A DNA stretch of 64,000 bases from Anaerofilum hominis (GCF_014287275.1 NZ_JACONZ010000001.1:496001-560000), one strand, 5' to 3'. Counted from the first letter of the stretch, positions 26,042-34,831 are shown. Translations and numbers: made by a program. Notes: generated from the letters alone by a model not told the origin.

Positions 26042-26785
26042 TTATGAGTACTGCCGTTTCATTTTCTGCAACATTTCCATCAGAATAATGGCGTTTTTTT
26101 CCGCCGCAGACAGGGAGCGGATCAACTGGTCACAAGCCGAGATAATATCGTCGGATGGCCTTGGCGTATTGAGTACCGTCTTAATATCCACGTTGGGATT
26201 TTTTGATACTTGCTGCAGCATCCGCAAAATGGCCTCCAGCGAGTAATTGGCACAGCGCAGGGCGCGAATGATTTTCAGCCGTTTGATGTCGTCATCCGTA
26301 TAGATGCGATAGCCGTTTTCTTTCCGCTTGACCGCTAGCAAGCCGTTCATTTCCCAATTCCGCAGGGTGTCCATTGAAACGCCTAAATACTCAGATACTT
26401 CTTTCCGCTTCATAAAAGCCCTGTTCTCTTGGTTTTCGCCGGATATGATTTGTTTCACAATGCGGATCGCATCCTCCGCATTGTCACGCTCTTGACGCAG
26501 CCCGCTTAAATATGCCTGCGTAAGGGAAAATGCTTCATCAAACTTCCCCGCCGCCGACAGTTTGACCATCTGAAATATTTTCTTTCGCAGGCCATTTTGC
26601 AGGATTTCAATTTGAAAGGCGGTACGAGCAAGCCGGATTTGATCAATGTGAAAATCCGTAAAGACGCGATACCCATTCTCTTTCCGCTCCGGCCTTGGAA
26701 TAATACCCCATTCTTCATACAGCCGCACGGTGTTTGGATGTATCCCGATCACGGCGGCGACCTGGGAAGTCTTGTATGTGTTCAC
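26042..26785 (-). CDS. MerR-family regulator with two tandem HTH domains
   Basis: 247 residues with two complete MerR-type winged-helix domains. The first is residues 3-45 (YKTSQVAAVIGIHPNTVRLYEEWG, then RKENGYRVFTD). The second is residues 124-166 (FMKRKEVSEYLGVSMDTLRNWEMNG, then RKENGYRIYTD). Normal MerR proteins have one N-terminal DNA-binding domain and dimerise, so a chain with two is unusual. The C-terminal part lacks an obvious ligand domain. The GTG at 26785 is chosen because GGAGGTGG lies 8 bases upstream. It probably controls the downstream ABC exporter, by analogy with MerR-ABC pairs; the operator is not identified. Confidence 0.85.
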   Translation of the reverse strand: MNTYKTSQVAAVIGIHPNTVRLYEEWGIIPRPERKENGYRVFTDFHIDQIRLARTAFQIEILQNGLRKKIFQMVKLSAAGKFDEAFSLTQAYLSGLRQERDNAEDAIRIVKQIISGENQENRAFMKRKEVSEYLGVSMDTLRNWEMNGLLAVKRKENGYRIYTDDDIKRLKIIRALRCANYSLEAILRMLQQVSKNPNVDIKTVLNTPRPSDDIISACDQLIRSLSAAEKNAIILMEMLQKMKRQYS

Positions 26786-26964
26786 GGCAAACCACCTCCA
26801 CTCTACTGTAATATATCTCATTTTAAAAGTCTGGTGTTATAGTGGAGGGTTCTTTTTAAAAGATATCTGCATTTTGAATACAAGTATACGGACAAAAAAC
26901 AAATCGTCTTATTAAATCGGCTCTATTTCTAATGTCCGGCACGACAACCAAAAGGGGAAACCGA

Positions 26965-27003
26965 AAAAAAAACAGGCTGCGCCGAATGCGCAGCCTGTTT
27001 TTT
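26965..27003 (-). terminator. Terminator of ispH-rpsA
   Basis: AACAGGCTGCGC and GCGCAGCCTGTT form a 12-bp stem around CGAAT; both sides carry A/T tracts. It lies about 10 bases past the stop codon. Confidence 0.85.
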
Positions 27004-27012
27004 ATTCTTGAC

Positions 27013-28962
27013 TTACTCCACGTCGCCGCTGGTGGCCACAAACTCGTCGTCGCCGGCAGGGGCGTCGTCCAGCAGGGCCTTCATGGACAGGCCGACGCGG
27101 TGCTTTTCAAAGTCAGCCTCGATCAACTTGACCTCGACCTCGTCGCCCACTTTCAGCACATCGCTGACCTTTTCAACACGCTCGTTGGAGATCTCGCTGA
27201 TGTGTACCAGGCCGTCGATGCCGGGCAGCACCCGCACAAAAGCGCCGAACTTGGTGATGGAGACCACCGGGGCCTTGAACACGCTGCCGAGAGGGAACTC
27301 GCTGCGCAGACGCTCCCAGGGGTTGTCCTCCGCCTTTTTATAACCCAGCGAGACCTTACCGTTCTCGCGGTCCAGGCTTTTGATATAAACTTCGATCTGG
27401 TCGCCGACCTTGACCACCTCGCTGGGATGCTTGATGCGGTCCCAGGAGAGTTCGGAAATATGGACCAGACCGTCCACACCGCCGATGTCGACGAACGCGC
27501 CGTAATCAGTCAGGTTCTTGACCACGCCGTCATACTGTTTGCCCTCTTCGGCCTCGGCCCAGAAAGCTTCTTTCTTGGCCTCCAGCTCCTCAGAGAGGAC
27601 CGCGCGGATCGAGCCGATCACACGGCGGCCGCTGCACTCGATGATCTTGATGCGGGTCTTCTGTTTCACCAGACCGGTGAGATCCTCGCCGCGGCGCAGG
27701 GAAGCCTGCGAAGCGGGGATAAAGACTTTCACGCCCTTGACATAGGCGACAAGGCCGCCCTTGACCGCCTCGGAGACGGTCGCCTCAAGGATGGTGCCCT
27801 CTTCCGCCGCCTTTTCGACCTCCGCCTGGCCGGCCTTGGCCTCAAAGCGCTTTTTGGACAGGGCAACGGTGCCTTCCTGGTCATTAACCTTGATGACAAC
27901 GAGTTCCAGCTCGTCACCCTTTTTCACCGCATCTTCCAGCTTCACGGTGGGATCGTCAGACCACTCGGACGCGGCGACAAAGCCGGTCTGCTTGGTGCCG
28001 ATGTCCACGGTGATCTCGCTCGGCGAGATTCCGGTGACGATACCGGTTACGACCTTGCCGTTGAAGACCGGCTTCAAGGACTGATCGATCATCTCCTCAA
28101 AGCTCATCTCTTCGTTTTGTACTACCTCGCTCATCTTGTTAAGTACCTCCTCAATTATAGACGATGGCGTAGAAGCCCCCGCCGTGACGCCGGCACGCCG
28201 CACCCCCGCAAAATCGCCTGCGGTGATCTCCGCTGCGGTCTCCACCGCCAGCGTTCTGCAGTACCTGCCCGCGACACGGACCAGCTTCTGGGTGTTGGAG
28301 GAATGGCGCCCGCCGATGACCACCATGAGGTCGCATCTGCGCGCGAGTTCTTCCGCCTCCTGCTGCCTCGCCCACGTTGCACTACATATTGTATCAAAAA
28401 TTCGCGGGCTTGTATACACTTTTTTTATAAACTTTGTGCTTTCTAACCATTTTGTAACTTCAAAAGTCGTCTGTGCTACAACAAACGCCGGTTTTTCCCG
28501 TATTTCCGGGGTGGAACAGGCTTCCAGCGCCTCCAAACCGGCAAAGACCCGCACCTCGCCGCAGGCATGGCCCACGATGCCCTGCACTTCGGGGTGGTCC
28601 TCATCGCCCGCGATCAGCAGCACAGCGCCCACGCGCCCCGCCTGGGCCGCAATGCGCTGGATCTTTGCCACAAAGGGGCAGGTCGCGTCGTGGACCTCCG
28701 CGCCCCGCGCGGCCAGCGCGGCATAAACATCCTCGCCGACGCCGTGGCTGCGGATGACGACCTCATACCCCGCCGGCACAGACTCCACCGAATCCGCCGT
28801 GACGACGCCCTGCGCCTCCAGCGCGGCCACACATTGGGGGTTGTGGATCAGCGGCCCCAGCGTGGCGACCTTATGCCCCTCGCGCGCCAGCTGCTCGGTC
28901 ATGCGCACTGCGCGGTCGACGCCAAAGCAGAAGCCCGCGGTCTCGGCCCGGATGATCTCCAT
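27013..28962 (-). CDS. ispH-rpsA: Fused HMBPP reductase (IspH) and ribosomal protein S1
   Basis: 649 residues. Residues 1-280 are IspH, the 4Fe-4S enzyme that makes IPP and DMAPP from HMBPP in the MEP pathway. The cluster cysteines C12 (GFCFGVDRA), C95 (DATCPFV) and C193 (DTICSATW) are present, as are H40, H73, H123, catalytic E125 and SSN at 221-223. Residues about 300-650 contain four S1 RNA-binding repeats, for example [30 protein letters not shown]. This two-part protein is a known clostridial arrangement. The start ATG has GGGAGGAG upstream. A patch of about 33 codons around C193 (28376-28470) is strikingly AT-rich compared with the rest of the gene. Confidence 0.95.
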   Translation of the reverse strand: MEIIRAETAGFCFGVDRAVRMTEQLAREGHKVATLGPLIHNPQCVAALEAQGVVTADSVESVPAGYEVVIRSHGVGEDVYAALAARGAEVHDATCPFVAKIQRIAAQAGRVGAVLLIAGDEDHPEVQGIVGHACGEVRVFAGLEALEACSTPEIREKPAFVVAQTTFEVTKWLESTKFIKKVYTSPRIFDTICSATWARQQEAEELARRCDLMVVIGGRHSSNTQKLVRVAGRYCRTLAVETAAEITAGDFAGVRRAGVTAGASTPSSIIEEVLNKMSEVVQNEEMSFEEMIDQSLKPVFNGKVVTGIVTGISPSEITVDIGTKQTGFVAASEWSDDPTVKLEDAVKKGDELELVVIKVNDQEGTVALSKKRFEAKAGQAEVEKAAEEGTILEATVSEAVKGGLVAYVKGVKVFIPASQASLRRGEDLTGLVKQKTRIKIIECSGRRVIGSIRAVLSEELEAKKEAFWAEAEEGKQYDGVVKNLTDYGAFVDIGGVDGLVHISELSWDRIKHPSEVVKVGDQIEVYIKSLDRENGKVSLGYKKAEDNPWERLRSEFPLGSVFKAPVVSITKFGAFVRVLPGIDGLVHISEISNERVEKVSDVLKVGDEVEVKLIEADFEKHRVGLSMKALLDDAPAGDDEFVATSGDVE

Positions 28963-29016
28963 AAAACTCCTCCCGGAACAGGGGCCGCCCCGCTCAAAAA
29001 GCGCCCCTCTGTCCGC

Positions 29017-29640
29017 TCATTCGTATTGTTTGTTCTGTTCGTACAGCTCGCCCAGCCTGGCTGCCAGGACCGCTTTGGCGGCCCTCAGCTTGCTGGCCGC
29101 GTGCTCGCCGCCCAGATTCAGGCTGTCGATGGGGATGGGCGCGCCGAACACCACCGTCACGGTGCAGAACAGATGCTGCCTGCCGCCCTTATAGAGCACC
29201 CGGCAGGGCACGATATCCGCGTGGGCCGACTCTGCGACCACAAAGGCCCCGCTTTTGAGCGGCAGCAGCCCCTCCCCCTTTTTGTTGCGGGTCCCCTCGG
29301 GGAAGATGAGCATCGAGCGGCCGTTTCGCACCGACTCGATGGCATTGTTCAGCACCGTCTTGTCCCCCTTGCCCCGCTCGACCGGGAAAACGCCCACATG
29401 GCGGAAAAACCAGGCCACGAACCCGTTGCGGAACAGCTCTTCCTTTGCCATGACCCACATGGGTTTGCCAAACCCCCGCGCCAGCACCACGAACACCGGG
29501 TCAATGGCGGACAGGTGGTTGGGGCAGAGCACATAGCCCCGGTCCCTGGGCAGGTTTTCCCGCCCGATCACCCGGATGCGGTAGGGCAGCCGGAATACCA
29601 CCGAGGCGAGGATGAAACAGAGGTGATAAAACCAAAACAT
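29017..29640 (-). CDS. plsC: 1-acyl-sn-glycerol-3-phosphate acyltransferase (PlsC-type)
   Basis: 207 residues. The acyltransferase motifs are NHLSAIDPVFV (NHxxxxD), the second block PVERGKGDK, and FPEGTRNKKGEG. The N-terminus FWFYHLCFILASVVFRL is one hydrophobic membrane-association helix. The enzyme acylates lysophosphatidic acid to phosphatidic acid at the membrane. ATG 29640 lies one base after the cmk stop, with AGGGGAGG upstream inside cmk, so the pair is coupled. The order cmk-plsC-ispH/rpsA, all leftward, is a familiar clostridial cluster. Confidence 0.93.
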   Translation of the reverse strand: MFWFYHLCFILASVVFRLPYRIRVIGRENLPRDRGYVLCPNHLSAIDPVFVVLARGFGKPMWVMAKEELFRNGFVAWFFRHVGVFPVERGKGDKTVLNNAIESVRNGRSMLIFPEGTRNKKGEGLLPLKSGAFVVAESAHADIVPCRVLYKGGRQHLFCTVTVVFGAPIPIDSLNLGGEHAASKLRAAKAVLAARLGELYEQNKQYE

Positions 29641-29641
29641 T

Positions 29642-30307
29642 TCAGCCAAGCCTCCCCTGGATCAGCCGGTACAGCCTCTGGTACGCGGCCTCAAAATCGT
29701 CGTTGCTGGTGTCCACCAGCACCGCATCCTCCGCCTGCCGCAGGGGCGCGGCGGCGCGGTGGCTGTCGTTGTGATCGCGCCGGCGGATATCCGCCAGCAC
29801 CTCTTCGTAATCCGCCGGCTGGCCCTTCTGCTGCAGCTCCCGGGTGCGGCGGCGGGCCCGCTCCTCGGCGCTGGCCGTCAAAAAGATCTTGATCTGCGCG
29901 TCTGGCAGGATGACGGTGCCGATGTCCCGGCCATCCATGAGCACGTTGTTTTGCCGCGCGATCGAGCGCTGCGTCTCGGTGAGAAAATCCCGCACGCCCT
30001 GATGCGCGGACACGCTGCTGGCAGCCATCGAGACCTCCTCGCGGCGGATCTCCTCCGACACGTCCTCCCCGTTGAGGAACACATGCTGCACGCCGCCGAG
30101 GTGCTTGAGCTCCAAATGCACCTCTCCCAGCCGGGGCAGCACCGCCGCCGGGTCTGTGGGTTCCACACCCGCGCGCAGCATGTACAGGCCGATGGCCCGG
30201 TACATGGCGCCGGTGTCCACATACAGATAGCCCAGCTCCTGTGCAAGGCGCCTGGCAAGGCTGCTTTTGCCCGCGCCGGACGGGCCGTCGATAGCGATCT
30301 GGATCAT
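29642..30307 (-). CDS. cmk: (d)CMP kinase
   Basis: 221 residues. P-loop AIDGPSGAGKSSLARRLA at the N-terminus, DTGAMYRAI and NVLMDGRDIGTVILPDAQIKIFLTA are the cytidylate kinase signatures. The enzyme phosphorylates CMP and dCMP for pyrimidine recycling. ATG 30307 follows GAGGAGACC; an upstream in-frame start was rejected as it enters the neighbour. 11 bases separate it from the stop of the flavoprotein gene, so they are likely one transcript with plsC. Confidence 0.96.
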   Translation of the reverse strand: MIQIAIDGPSGAGKSSLARRLAQELGYLYVDTGAMYRAIGLYMLRAGVEPTDPAAVLPRLGEVHLELKHLGGVQHVFLNGEDVSEEIRREEVSMAASSVSAHQGVRDFLTETQRSIARQNNVLMDGRDIGTVILPDAQIKIFLTASAEERARRRTRELQQKGQPADYEEVLADIRRRDHNDSHRAAAPLRQAEDAVLVDTSNDDFEAAYQRLYRLIQGRLG

Positions 30308-30318
30308 AATCGGTCTCC

Positions 30319-31554
30319 TCACTTTTCTTCCAGAATATGGGTCCCTGCGGCGTAGCCGGTGGAAAAAGCGATCTGCAGGTTGTAGCCGCCGGTATAGGCG
30401 TCCACATCCAGCAGCTCGCCCGCAAAATGCAGGTTTTTGACGAGCTTGGACTCCATCGTCCGGGGGCTGACCTCGCGCACGGACACGCCCCCCGCCGTGA
30501 CCACGGCCCGCTCGATGGCGTCCTTGCCGGAGATGGGCACCTCGAACCCCTTGAGCAGGCCGGTCAGCCTGCGCCGTTCTTCCCGGGTGATCTGGTTCAC
30601 CTTTTTATCGGGCGGCACGCCCCAGCGGGCCAGTATCACCGGCACCATGCCCGCGGGCAGCAGGCCCGAAAGGCTGTTGGCGGCGTCCCGGTTGGCAAAC
30701 TTTTCAAAATCCCGGTTCACACGGGCATACAGCGTGGGCTCGTCCAGCGCCGGTTTGAGGTCGATCACGGCGCGGGTCTCTTTTGCCGTCTCTGTGCGCA
30801 GATAAGCGCTGGCGGACAGCACCAGCGGCCCCGAGATGCCGAAATGGGTAAACAGCATCTCCCCCTGCTCCGCGTAGAGGGGCTTGTCCCCCTCCAGCAG
30901 GGTCAGCCGCATATTGCGCAGCGAAAGGCCCATCATGGCCCGGCACTCCGCCCTGGCAGGGCCGGCGGCCGTAAGGGCCACCAGGCTGGCGGTGGTCGGC
31001 ACGACGCTGTGCCCCAGCTCTCTCGCCATGCGGTATCCTCCGCCGGTGGAGCCGGTGCCGGGATAAGACAGCCCGCCGGTGGCAAGGAGCACCCCGTCCG
31101 CCGCCAGCAGCCGCCCGTCCGCCAGCAGCACCCCGGCCGCCGCGCCGTCCGTCACCGTCACCGCCCTGGCCTCGCCAAAGACGACTTTGCAGCCGCCGGC
31201 ATAGCGGGCCAGCGCGTCGGCGATATCCGCCGCCCGGTCGCTGACCGGGAACACCCTGCGCCCCCGCTCGGTCTTGAGCGGCACGCCCAGCGACTCCATC
31301 AGGGCCATGGTGTCCGCCGGGGTAAACGCGTTGAGGGCGGAATAGAGGAACTTTGGGTTGCCGCGCACATTTTTGAGCACTGTCGCCGGGTCGCAGTCGT
31401 TGGTGACGTTGCAGCGCCCCTTGCCTGTGACCAGGATCTTTTTGCAGGTGCGCTCCATATGCTCTACCACGGTCACCTGCAGGCCGCGCCGCGCCGCAGT
31501 TCCCGCGGCGAGCATCCCGGCAGCGCCGCCGCCCACCACAATGATCTTTTTCAG
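30319..31554 (-). CDS. BaiN/HI0933-family FAD-dependent oxidoreductase, probable CTG start
   Basis: About 411 residues. N-terminal FAD site KKIIVVGGGAAGMLAAGTAARRG, then the family-typical GKGRCNVTN, a GG-motif LLATGGLSYPGTGSTGGGY and a C-terminal FAGELLDVDAYTGGYNLQIAFSTGYAAG. These mark the HI0933/BaiN (YtfP/YhiN) group, whose characterised members reduce C=C bonds in bile-acid intermediates, but substrates are mostly unknown. The start is odd: AGGAGG (31564-31569) points to CTG 31554, which gives the family-like start MKKIIVVGGG. An upstream ATG at 31605 and GTG at 31575 lie before the Shine-Dalgarno. Promoter at 31865-31893 gives a leader of about 300 nt. Confidence 0.85.
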   Translation of the reverse strand: MKKIIVVGGGAAGMLAAGTAARRGLQVTVVEHMERTCKKILVTGKGRCNVTNDCDPATVLKNVRGNPKFLYSALNAFTPADTMALMESLGVPLKTERGRRVFPVSDRAADIADALARYAGGCKVVFGEARAVTVTDGAAAGVLLADGRLLAADGVLLATGGLSYPGTGSTGGGYRMARELGHSVVPTTASLVALTAAGPARAECRAMMGLSLRNMRLTLLEGDKPLYAEQGEMLFTHFGISGPLVLSASAYLRTETAKETRAVIDLKPALDEPTLYARVNRDFEKFANRDAANSLSGLLPAGMVPVILARWGVPPDKKVNQITREERRRLTGLLKGFEVPISGKDAIERAVVTAGGVSVREVSPRTMESKLVKNLHFAGELLDVDAYTGGYNLQIAFSTGYAAGTHILEEK

Positions 31555-31860
31555 GCGTTCCGCCCTCCTCTGCACAGAAGAAATGCCGGACCCAAAGCCC
31601 GGCATTTTTAATTTTTTATCGTCCTGCGGTCCAGCGGCCGTTCCCCTGCGGGACCGTCCTCCCGCCCCCGGCGCTGCAGCCAGAAAAGGCGCATCCGGCC
31701 GCGCCGCAGGGGGATATCGCCCGCAACGAAAGGCGTCCCGCTTTCCTGCTGCGGCCGGGATGCAAAGCCCGCAGAGCCGCCCCGCGCCACAGCCTGAAAA
31801 GCGGCTGCCGCCGCGGCGCAGCGCATCCCGCCGCGCCGCGCAGAGCTGGTTTTTCCTGTT
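31555..31860 (-). other. About 300-nt leader or non-coding RNA without a gene
   Basis: GC-rich sequence between a good minus-strand promoter (31893-31865) and the flavoprotein start. A hairpin AATGCCGGGC.../...GTCCGGCATT lies near 31580-31605, just before the ribosome binding site. The short frames in it look like chance. I recognise no riboswitch class. Confidence 0.4.
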
Positions 31861-31864
31861 TTTA

Positions 31865-31893
31865 TTTATACCACAAATGTGTCAAAATGGCAA
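31865..31893 (-). promoter_or_regulatory. Promoter upstream of the flavoprotein leader
   Basis: On the minus strand: TTGCCA (31893-31888), 17-nt spacer, TATAAA (31870-31865). Confidence 0.55.
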
Positions 31894-31981
31894 CATTTTT
31901 GCTCTGCGGCGCGCCCGCTGCGCATCCGGCGGGGCCCGCGCGCCGCAGAGCCCCCCTGTCCCTCCAGGGCGGGACAGGGGC

Positions 31982-32554
31982 TCAGAAAAAGATCGGCTGG
32001 ATCTGGCGGCCCCGCAGGGCGGATTCCACCGTGGCGGACAGCTGGCTGAAGTCCGCCACCAGCGAGCTGGGCTTTTTCAGCCAGTCGTCCTGCTCCAGCG
32101 GCACAAAATAATAGTTTTTGGTGTTGAGCAGCCGTCCCAGGTTCTGGGCGCTGGCAGAAAGGCTGTCGTTGGACGCCAGGGCCAGCACCACCGGCCGGCC
32201 GCAGCGCAGATGGCTTTTGCAGGCCATCGTGATGGGGGTGTCCGTGATGCCGCAGGCCAGCTTGCTCATCGTGTTTCCGGTGCAGGGCGAGATCACCAGC
32301 AGGTCGCAGAGCTTTTTGGGCCCGACCGGCTCCGCCGCCTGGATCGTGTCGATGATCTCGTGCCCGGTGATCTCGGTCAGGCGGCGCCGAAACTCCGCCG
32401 CGGTGCCAAACCGGGTGTCCAGGCTGCCCGCGTTAAAGGACATGGCCGGGATCACCTCCGCCCCCTGGCTCACCAGCTCCTCCAGCGCTTTGAGGCTGCG
32501 CTCAAAATTGCAGAAGCTGCCGCTCAGCCCATAAATGATCGTGGTATTTCTCAT
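31982..32554 (-). CDS. dpaB: Dipicolinate synthase subunit B
   Basis: 190 residues of the flavoprotein (UbiX-like) fold. Start MRNTTIIYGLSGSFCNF with the cofactor-fold motif GLSGSFC, then LLVISPCTGNTMSKLACGITDTPITMACKSHLRCGRPVVLAL, as in SpoVFB. DpaA and DpaB oxidise dihydrodipicolinate, from the lysine pathway, to dipicolinic acid in the mother cell late in sporulation; DPA with calcium gives spores heat resistance. ATG 32554 is 2 bases after the dpaA stop, with GGAGGAGAGGG upstream, so the subunits are coupled. A GC hairpin follows the stop. Presence of dpaAB argues the organism forms spores. Confidence 0.93.
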   Translation of the reverse strand: MRNTTIIYGLSGSFCNFERSLKALEELVSQGAEVIPAMSFNAGSLDTRFGTAAEFRRRLTEITGHEIIDTIQAAEPVGPKKLCDLLVISPCTGNTMSKLACGITDTPITMACKSHLRCGRPVVLALASNDSLSASAQNLGRLLNTKNYYFVPLEQDDWLKKPSSLVADFSQLSATVESALRGRQIQPIFF

Positions 32555-32556
32555 GG

Positions 32557-33339
32557 TCAATCCCTCTCCTCCATCATCTGTAAGACCGTGTCGGCAACAA
32601 ACCGCCCCGCGGTCACCGGCGCGCATTTTGCCGGCAGGCTGAGCGCCCATACCGCCTTGATCCCGGCCGTGCCGGCGGCCGCAAGGTCGATGCCGCCCGG
32701 CGCGGATGCGAGATCGAGCAAAAAGGTGTCGTGCCCCATCGTGCCGATCATCTCCCGGTCGATCAGCGGCGCGGGCACCGTGTTGACGATGACGTCAAAG
32801 CCGCGCACGGTCTCCCGCAGGGCGTCTATGGTCTGGGTGCGGCAGCCCAGGGCCGAGGCCAGCGCCCGGTCCCGCGGCCTGCGCGCCGCCACCGTCACCA
32901 GCGCCCCAAACCCCGTCAGCCGCTGGCAGAGCAGTTTTGCGATGCGCCCGAAACCGGTGATCAAAACCCTGCTGTTCCACAGCGCGGCCTGCCGCTCCCG
33001 CAGCAGGATCTCCACCGCGCCCTCGCAGGTGGGGATCGCGTTCATCACCGCCAGTTCTTCCCGCTGCAGATAGTCGTCCAGCTCGACGCCCGCGGCCTTT
33101 GCCACCGCCGCCGCCTCATCGCTGACCTTGCCCGCATAAGCGACCGCCCCCGGCTTTGCCGCCCGCAGCAGCGCCGCCAGCTGCGCCCGATCCGCCGAGA
33201 GCGGCATGGGCAGCAAAATAATATCCGCTGCCGAGATCTTCTCCGCACCTACGACCCGGTAGCCCAGCTGTTTGAGATAATCCGCGGCGGCGCGCTGGCG
33301 GCCGTCCTCCCCGATCACCGCGAAGCTTTTTTCCTGCAA
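32557..33339 (-). CDS. dpaA: Dipicolinate synthase subunit A
   Basis: 260 residues; the dehydrogenase-like subunit that oxidises dihydrodipicolinate. N-terminal FAVIGEDGRQRAAADYLKQLG, central LNSIPT-like AVMNAIPTCEGAVEILL, Rossmann motif VLITGFGRIAKLLCQRLTGFGALVTV and LLDLASAPGGIDL match SpoVFA. The start is TTG 33339, preceded by GGGGGTGATC, almost the full anti-Shine-Dalgarno complement, with 7-base spacing; an in-frame ATG 33 bases upstream has no such site. No clear sigma-K promoter could be read upstream. A plus-strand gene lies divergent. Confidence 0.92.
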   Translation of the reverse strand: MQEKSFAVIGEDGRQRAAADYLKQLGYRVVGAEKISAADIILLPMPLSADRAQLAALLRAAKPGAVAYAGKVSDEAAAVAKAAGVELDDYLQREELAVMNAIPTCEGAVEILLRERQAALWNSRVLITGFGRIAKLLCQRLTGFGALVTVAARRPRDRALASALGCRTQTIDALRETVRGFDVIVNTVPAPLIDREMIGTMGHDTFLLDLASAPGGIDLAAAGTAGIKAVWALSLPAKCAPVTAGRFVADTVLQMMEERD

Positions 33340-33552
33340 AAGATCACCCCCGCCTTGATATCGCGCGCCCATCCCCCCGCCGCGCTGCGCGCCGTGGACA
33401 GGCCGTCAGAAGATCAACGCCTCCCCGCAGGCAGGGCGCGCCTAAACTTCTGGCTCATCCTATGTGGGGCGGGAAGCTTTTGTTCCCCCAGCGCCGGGGC
33501 GGGCCCGGCCCTTTCCGCCCCGCCTCCGCCTCTGCCGGGTCGCAAAGCCATC

Positions 33553-33581
33553 TTGTGAAAAATGGAAAAAGCAGGTATACT
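33553..33581 (+). promoter_or_regulatory. Promoter of the aldo/keto reductase gene
   Basis: TTGTGA (33553-33558), 17-nt spacer, TATACT (33576-33581); the leader to ATG 33694 is about 105 nt. Confidence 0.6.
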
Positions 33582-33693
33582 GAAAGCAAACAGAAAGCCG
33601 CGCGTCCCGCCCCTGCCTCCTGCGGGGAGGTGCAGGGACGGCGGCTCTGAAACGGCGTCTTTGGACAGGACGCCTGAAAAGAGGGATGTGTCA

Positions 33694-34809
33694 ATGGAAT
33701 ATCGGAAACACGCCGGCGTGGAAGTGAGCGCCCTGGGGTTCGGCTGCATGCGCTTTCCCACCCGGGAGGACGGCAGCATCGACGAGGCGGAGACCTTCCG
33801 CATGCTGGACCGCGCCTGGGCCCGCGGGGTGACCTACTACGACACCGCCTACCCCTATCACGACGGGGAGAGCGAGCGGGTCGTGGGCCGCTGGCTCGCC
33901 ACCAAGCCGCGTGAAAAGGTCGTGCTCGCCACCAAGCTGCCCATTCACCTGGTCAAAGAGCCGTCCGACGTGGAGCGCATCTTCCAGGAGCAGCTGGACA
34001 AACTGGGCACAGACTATGTGGATTTTTATCTGCTGCATGCCATGGGGGCCGAGCGCTGGGAGATCGCCAAAAAGAACGACGTCCTCGCCATCGTCTCCCG
34101 CCTGAAAGCCGCGGGCAAGATCCGCAAACTGGGCTTTTCCTTTCACGACGAGTACCCGGTCTTTGAAGAGATGGCGAACGCTTTCGACTGGGACTTCTGC
34201 CAGCTGCAGCTCAACTACATGGACGTGGACGATCAGGCCGGCCTGCGCGGCTGCGAGCTCGCCGCCGCCCGCGGCATGACCGTCTCGGTCATGGAGCCGG
34301 TCAAGGGCGGCAGCCTGGCCGCCCCTCCCCGCGAGATCATGGACCGCTACCAGGCCCTGCAGCCCGGCTGGAGCGCGGCTTCCTGGGCGCTGCGCTGGGT
34401 CAGCGAGCTGCCCGGCGTGGCGGTGGTGCTCTCCGGCATGACCACCATGGCCCAGGTGGAGGACAACCTGGACACCTTTGACACCCTGCGGCCGCTGACA
34501 GAGGACGAGCGCGCGGCGGTGGCAAAGGCGGCGGAACTCTACCGCGCCCGCACGGTCGTGCCCTGTACCGGCTGCCGGTACTGCATGCCCTGCCCCATGG
34601 GGGTGGACATCCCCGGCATCTTCAAGATCCGCAACGAGGGCGCTGTGTTCGACGCCCCGGCCTCCGCAAAAGGGGCCTATGGGCGGATGGCGGAGCAGAG
34701 CCGGCAGACCGCCTGTGTGAGCTGCGGCCGCTGCGCGTCTCTCTGCCCCCAGCACATCTCGATCCCGGAGAGGCTGGCGGAGGCGCACGCTTATCTGACG
34801 GCCGAATAA
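33694..34809 (+). CDS. Aldo/keto reductase with C-terminal 4Fe-4S ferredoxin domain
   Basis: 371 residues. The TIM-barrel AKR part (1-285) has YYDTAYPYHDGESE with the catalytic Asp and Tyr, VVLATKLPI (Lys) and DFYLLHAMG (His), so the reductase tetrad is complete. The C-terminal 80 residues bind iron-sulfur: CTGCRYCMPCPMGVDIP and CVSCGRCASLCPQHI. This layout is common in anaerobes; the substrate is unknown. GAGGGATG precedes ATG 33694. Monocistronic between its own promoter and a strong terminator. Confidence 0.93.
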   Translation: MEYRKHAGVEVSALGFGCMRFPTREDGSIDEAETFRMLDRAWARGVTYYDTAYPYHDGESERVVGRWLATKPREKVVLATKLPIHLVKEPSDVERIFQEQLDKLGTDYVDFYLLHAMGAERWEIAKKNDVLAIVSRLKAAGKIRKLGFSFHDEYPVFEEMANAFDWDFCQLQLNYMDVDDQAGLRGCELAAARGMTVSVMEPVKGGSLAAPPREIMDRYQALQPGWSAASWALRWVSELPGVAVVLSGMTTMAQVEDNLDTFDTLRPLTEDERAAVAKAAELYRARTVVPCTGCRYCMPCPMGVDIPGIFKIRNEGAVFDAPASAKGAYGRMAEQSRQTACVSCGRCASLCPQHISIPERLAEAHAYLTAE

Positions 34810-34831
34810 GGCCCTTTCGCGTTTTACTTCG

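Noticed and set aside
28567..29892. Long plus-strand frame opposite plsC and ispH
   Set aside because: Antisense shadow; low-complexity Arg/Pro/His-rich translation with no motif.
31608..31826. 72-codon minus frame in the flavoprotein leader
   Set aside because: No ribosome binding site at the right distance and a composition typical of chance in GC-rich DNA.
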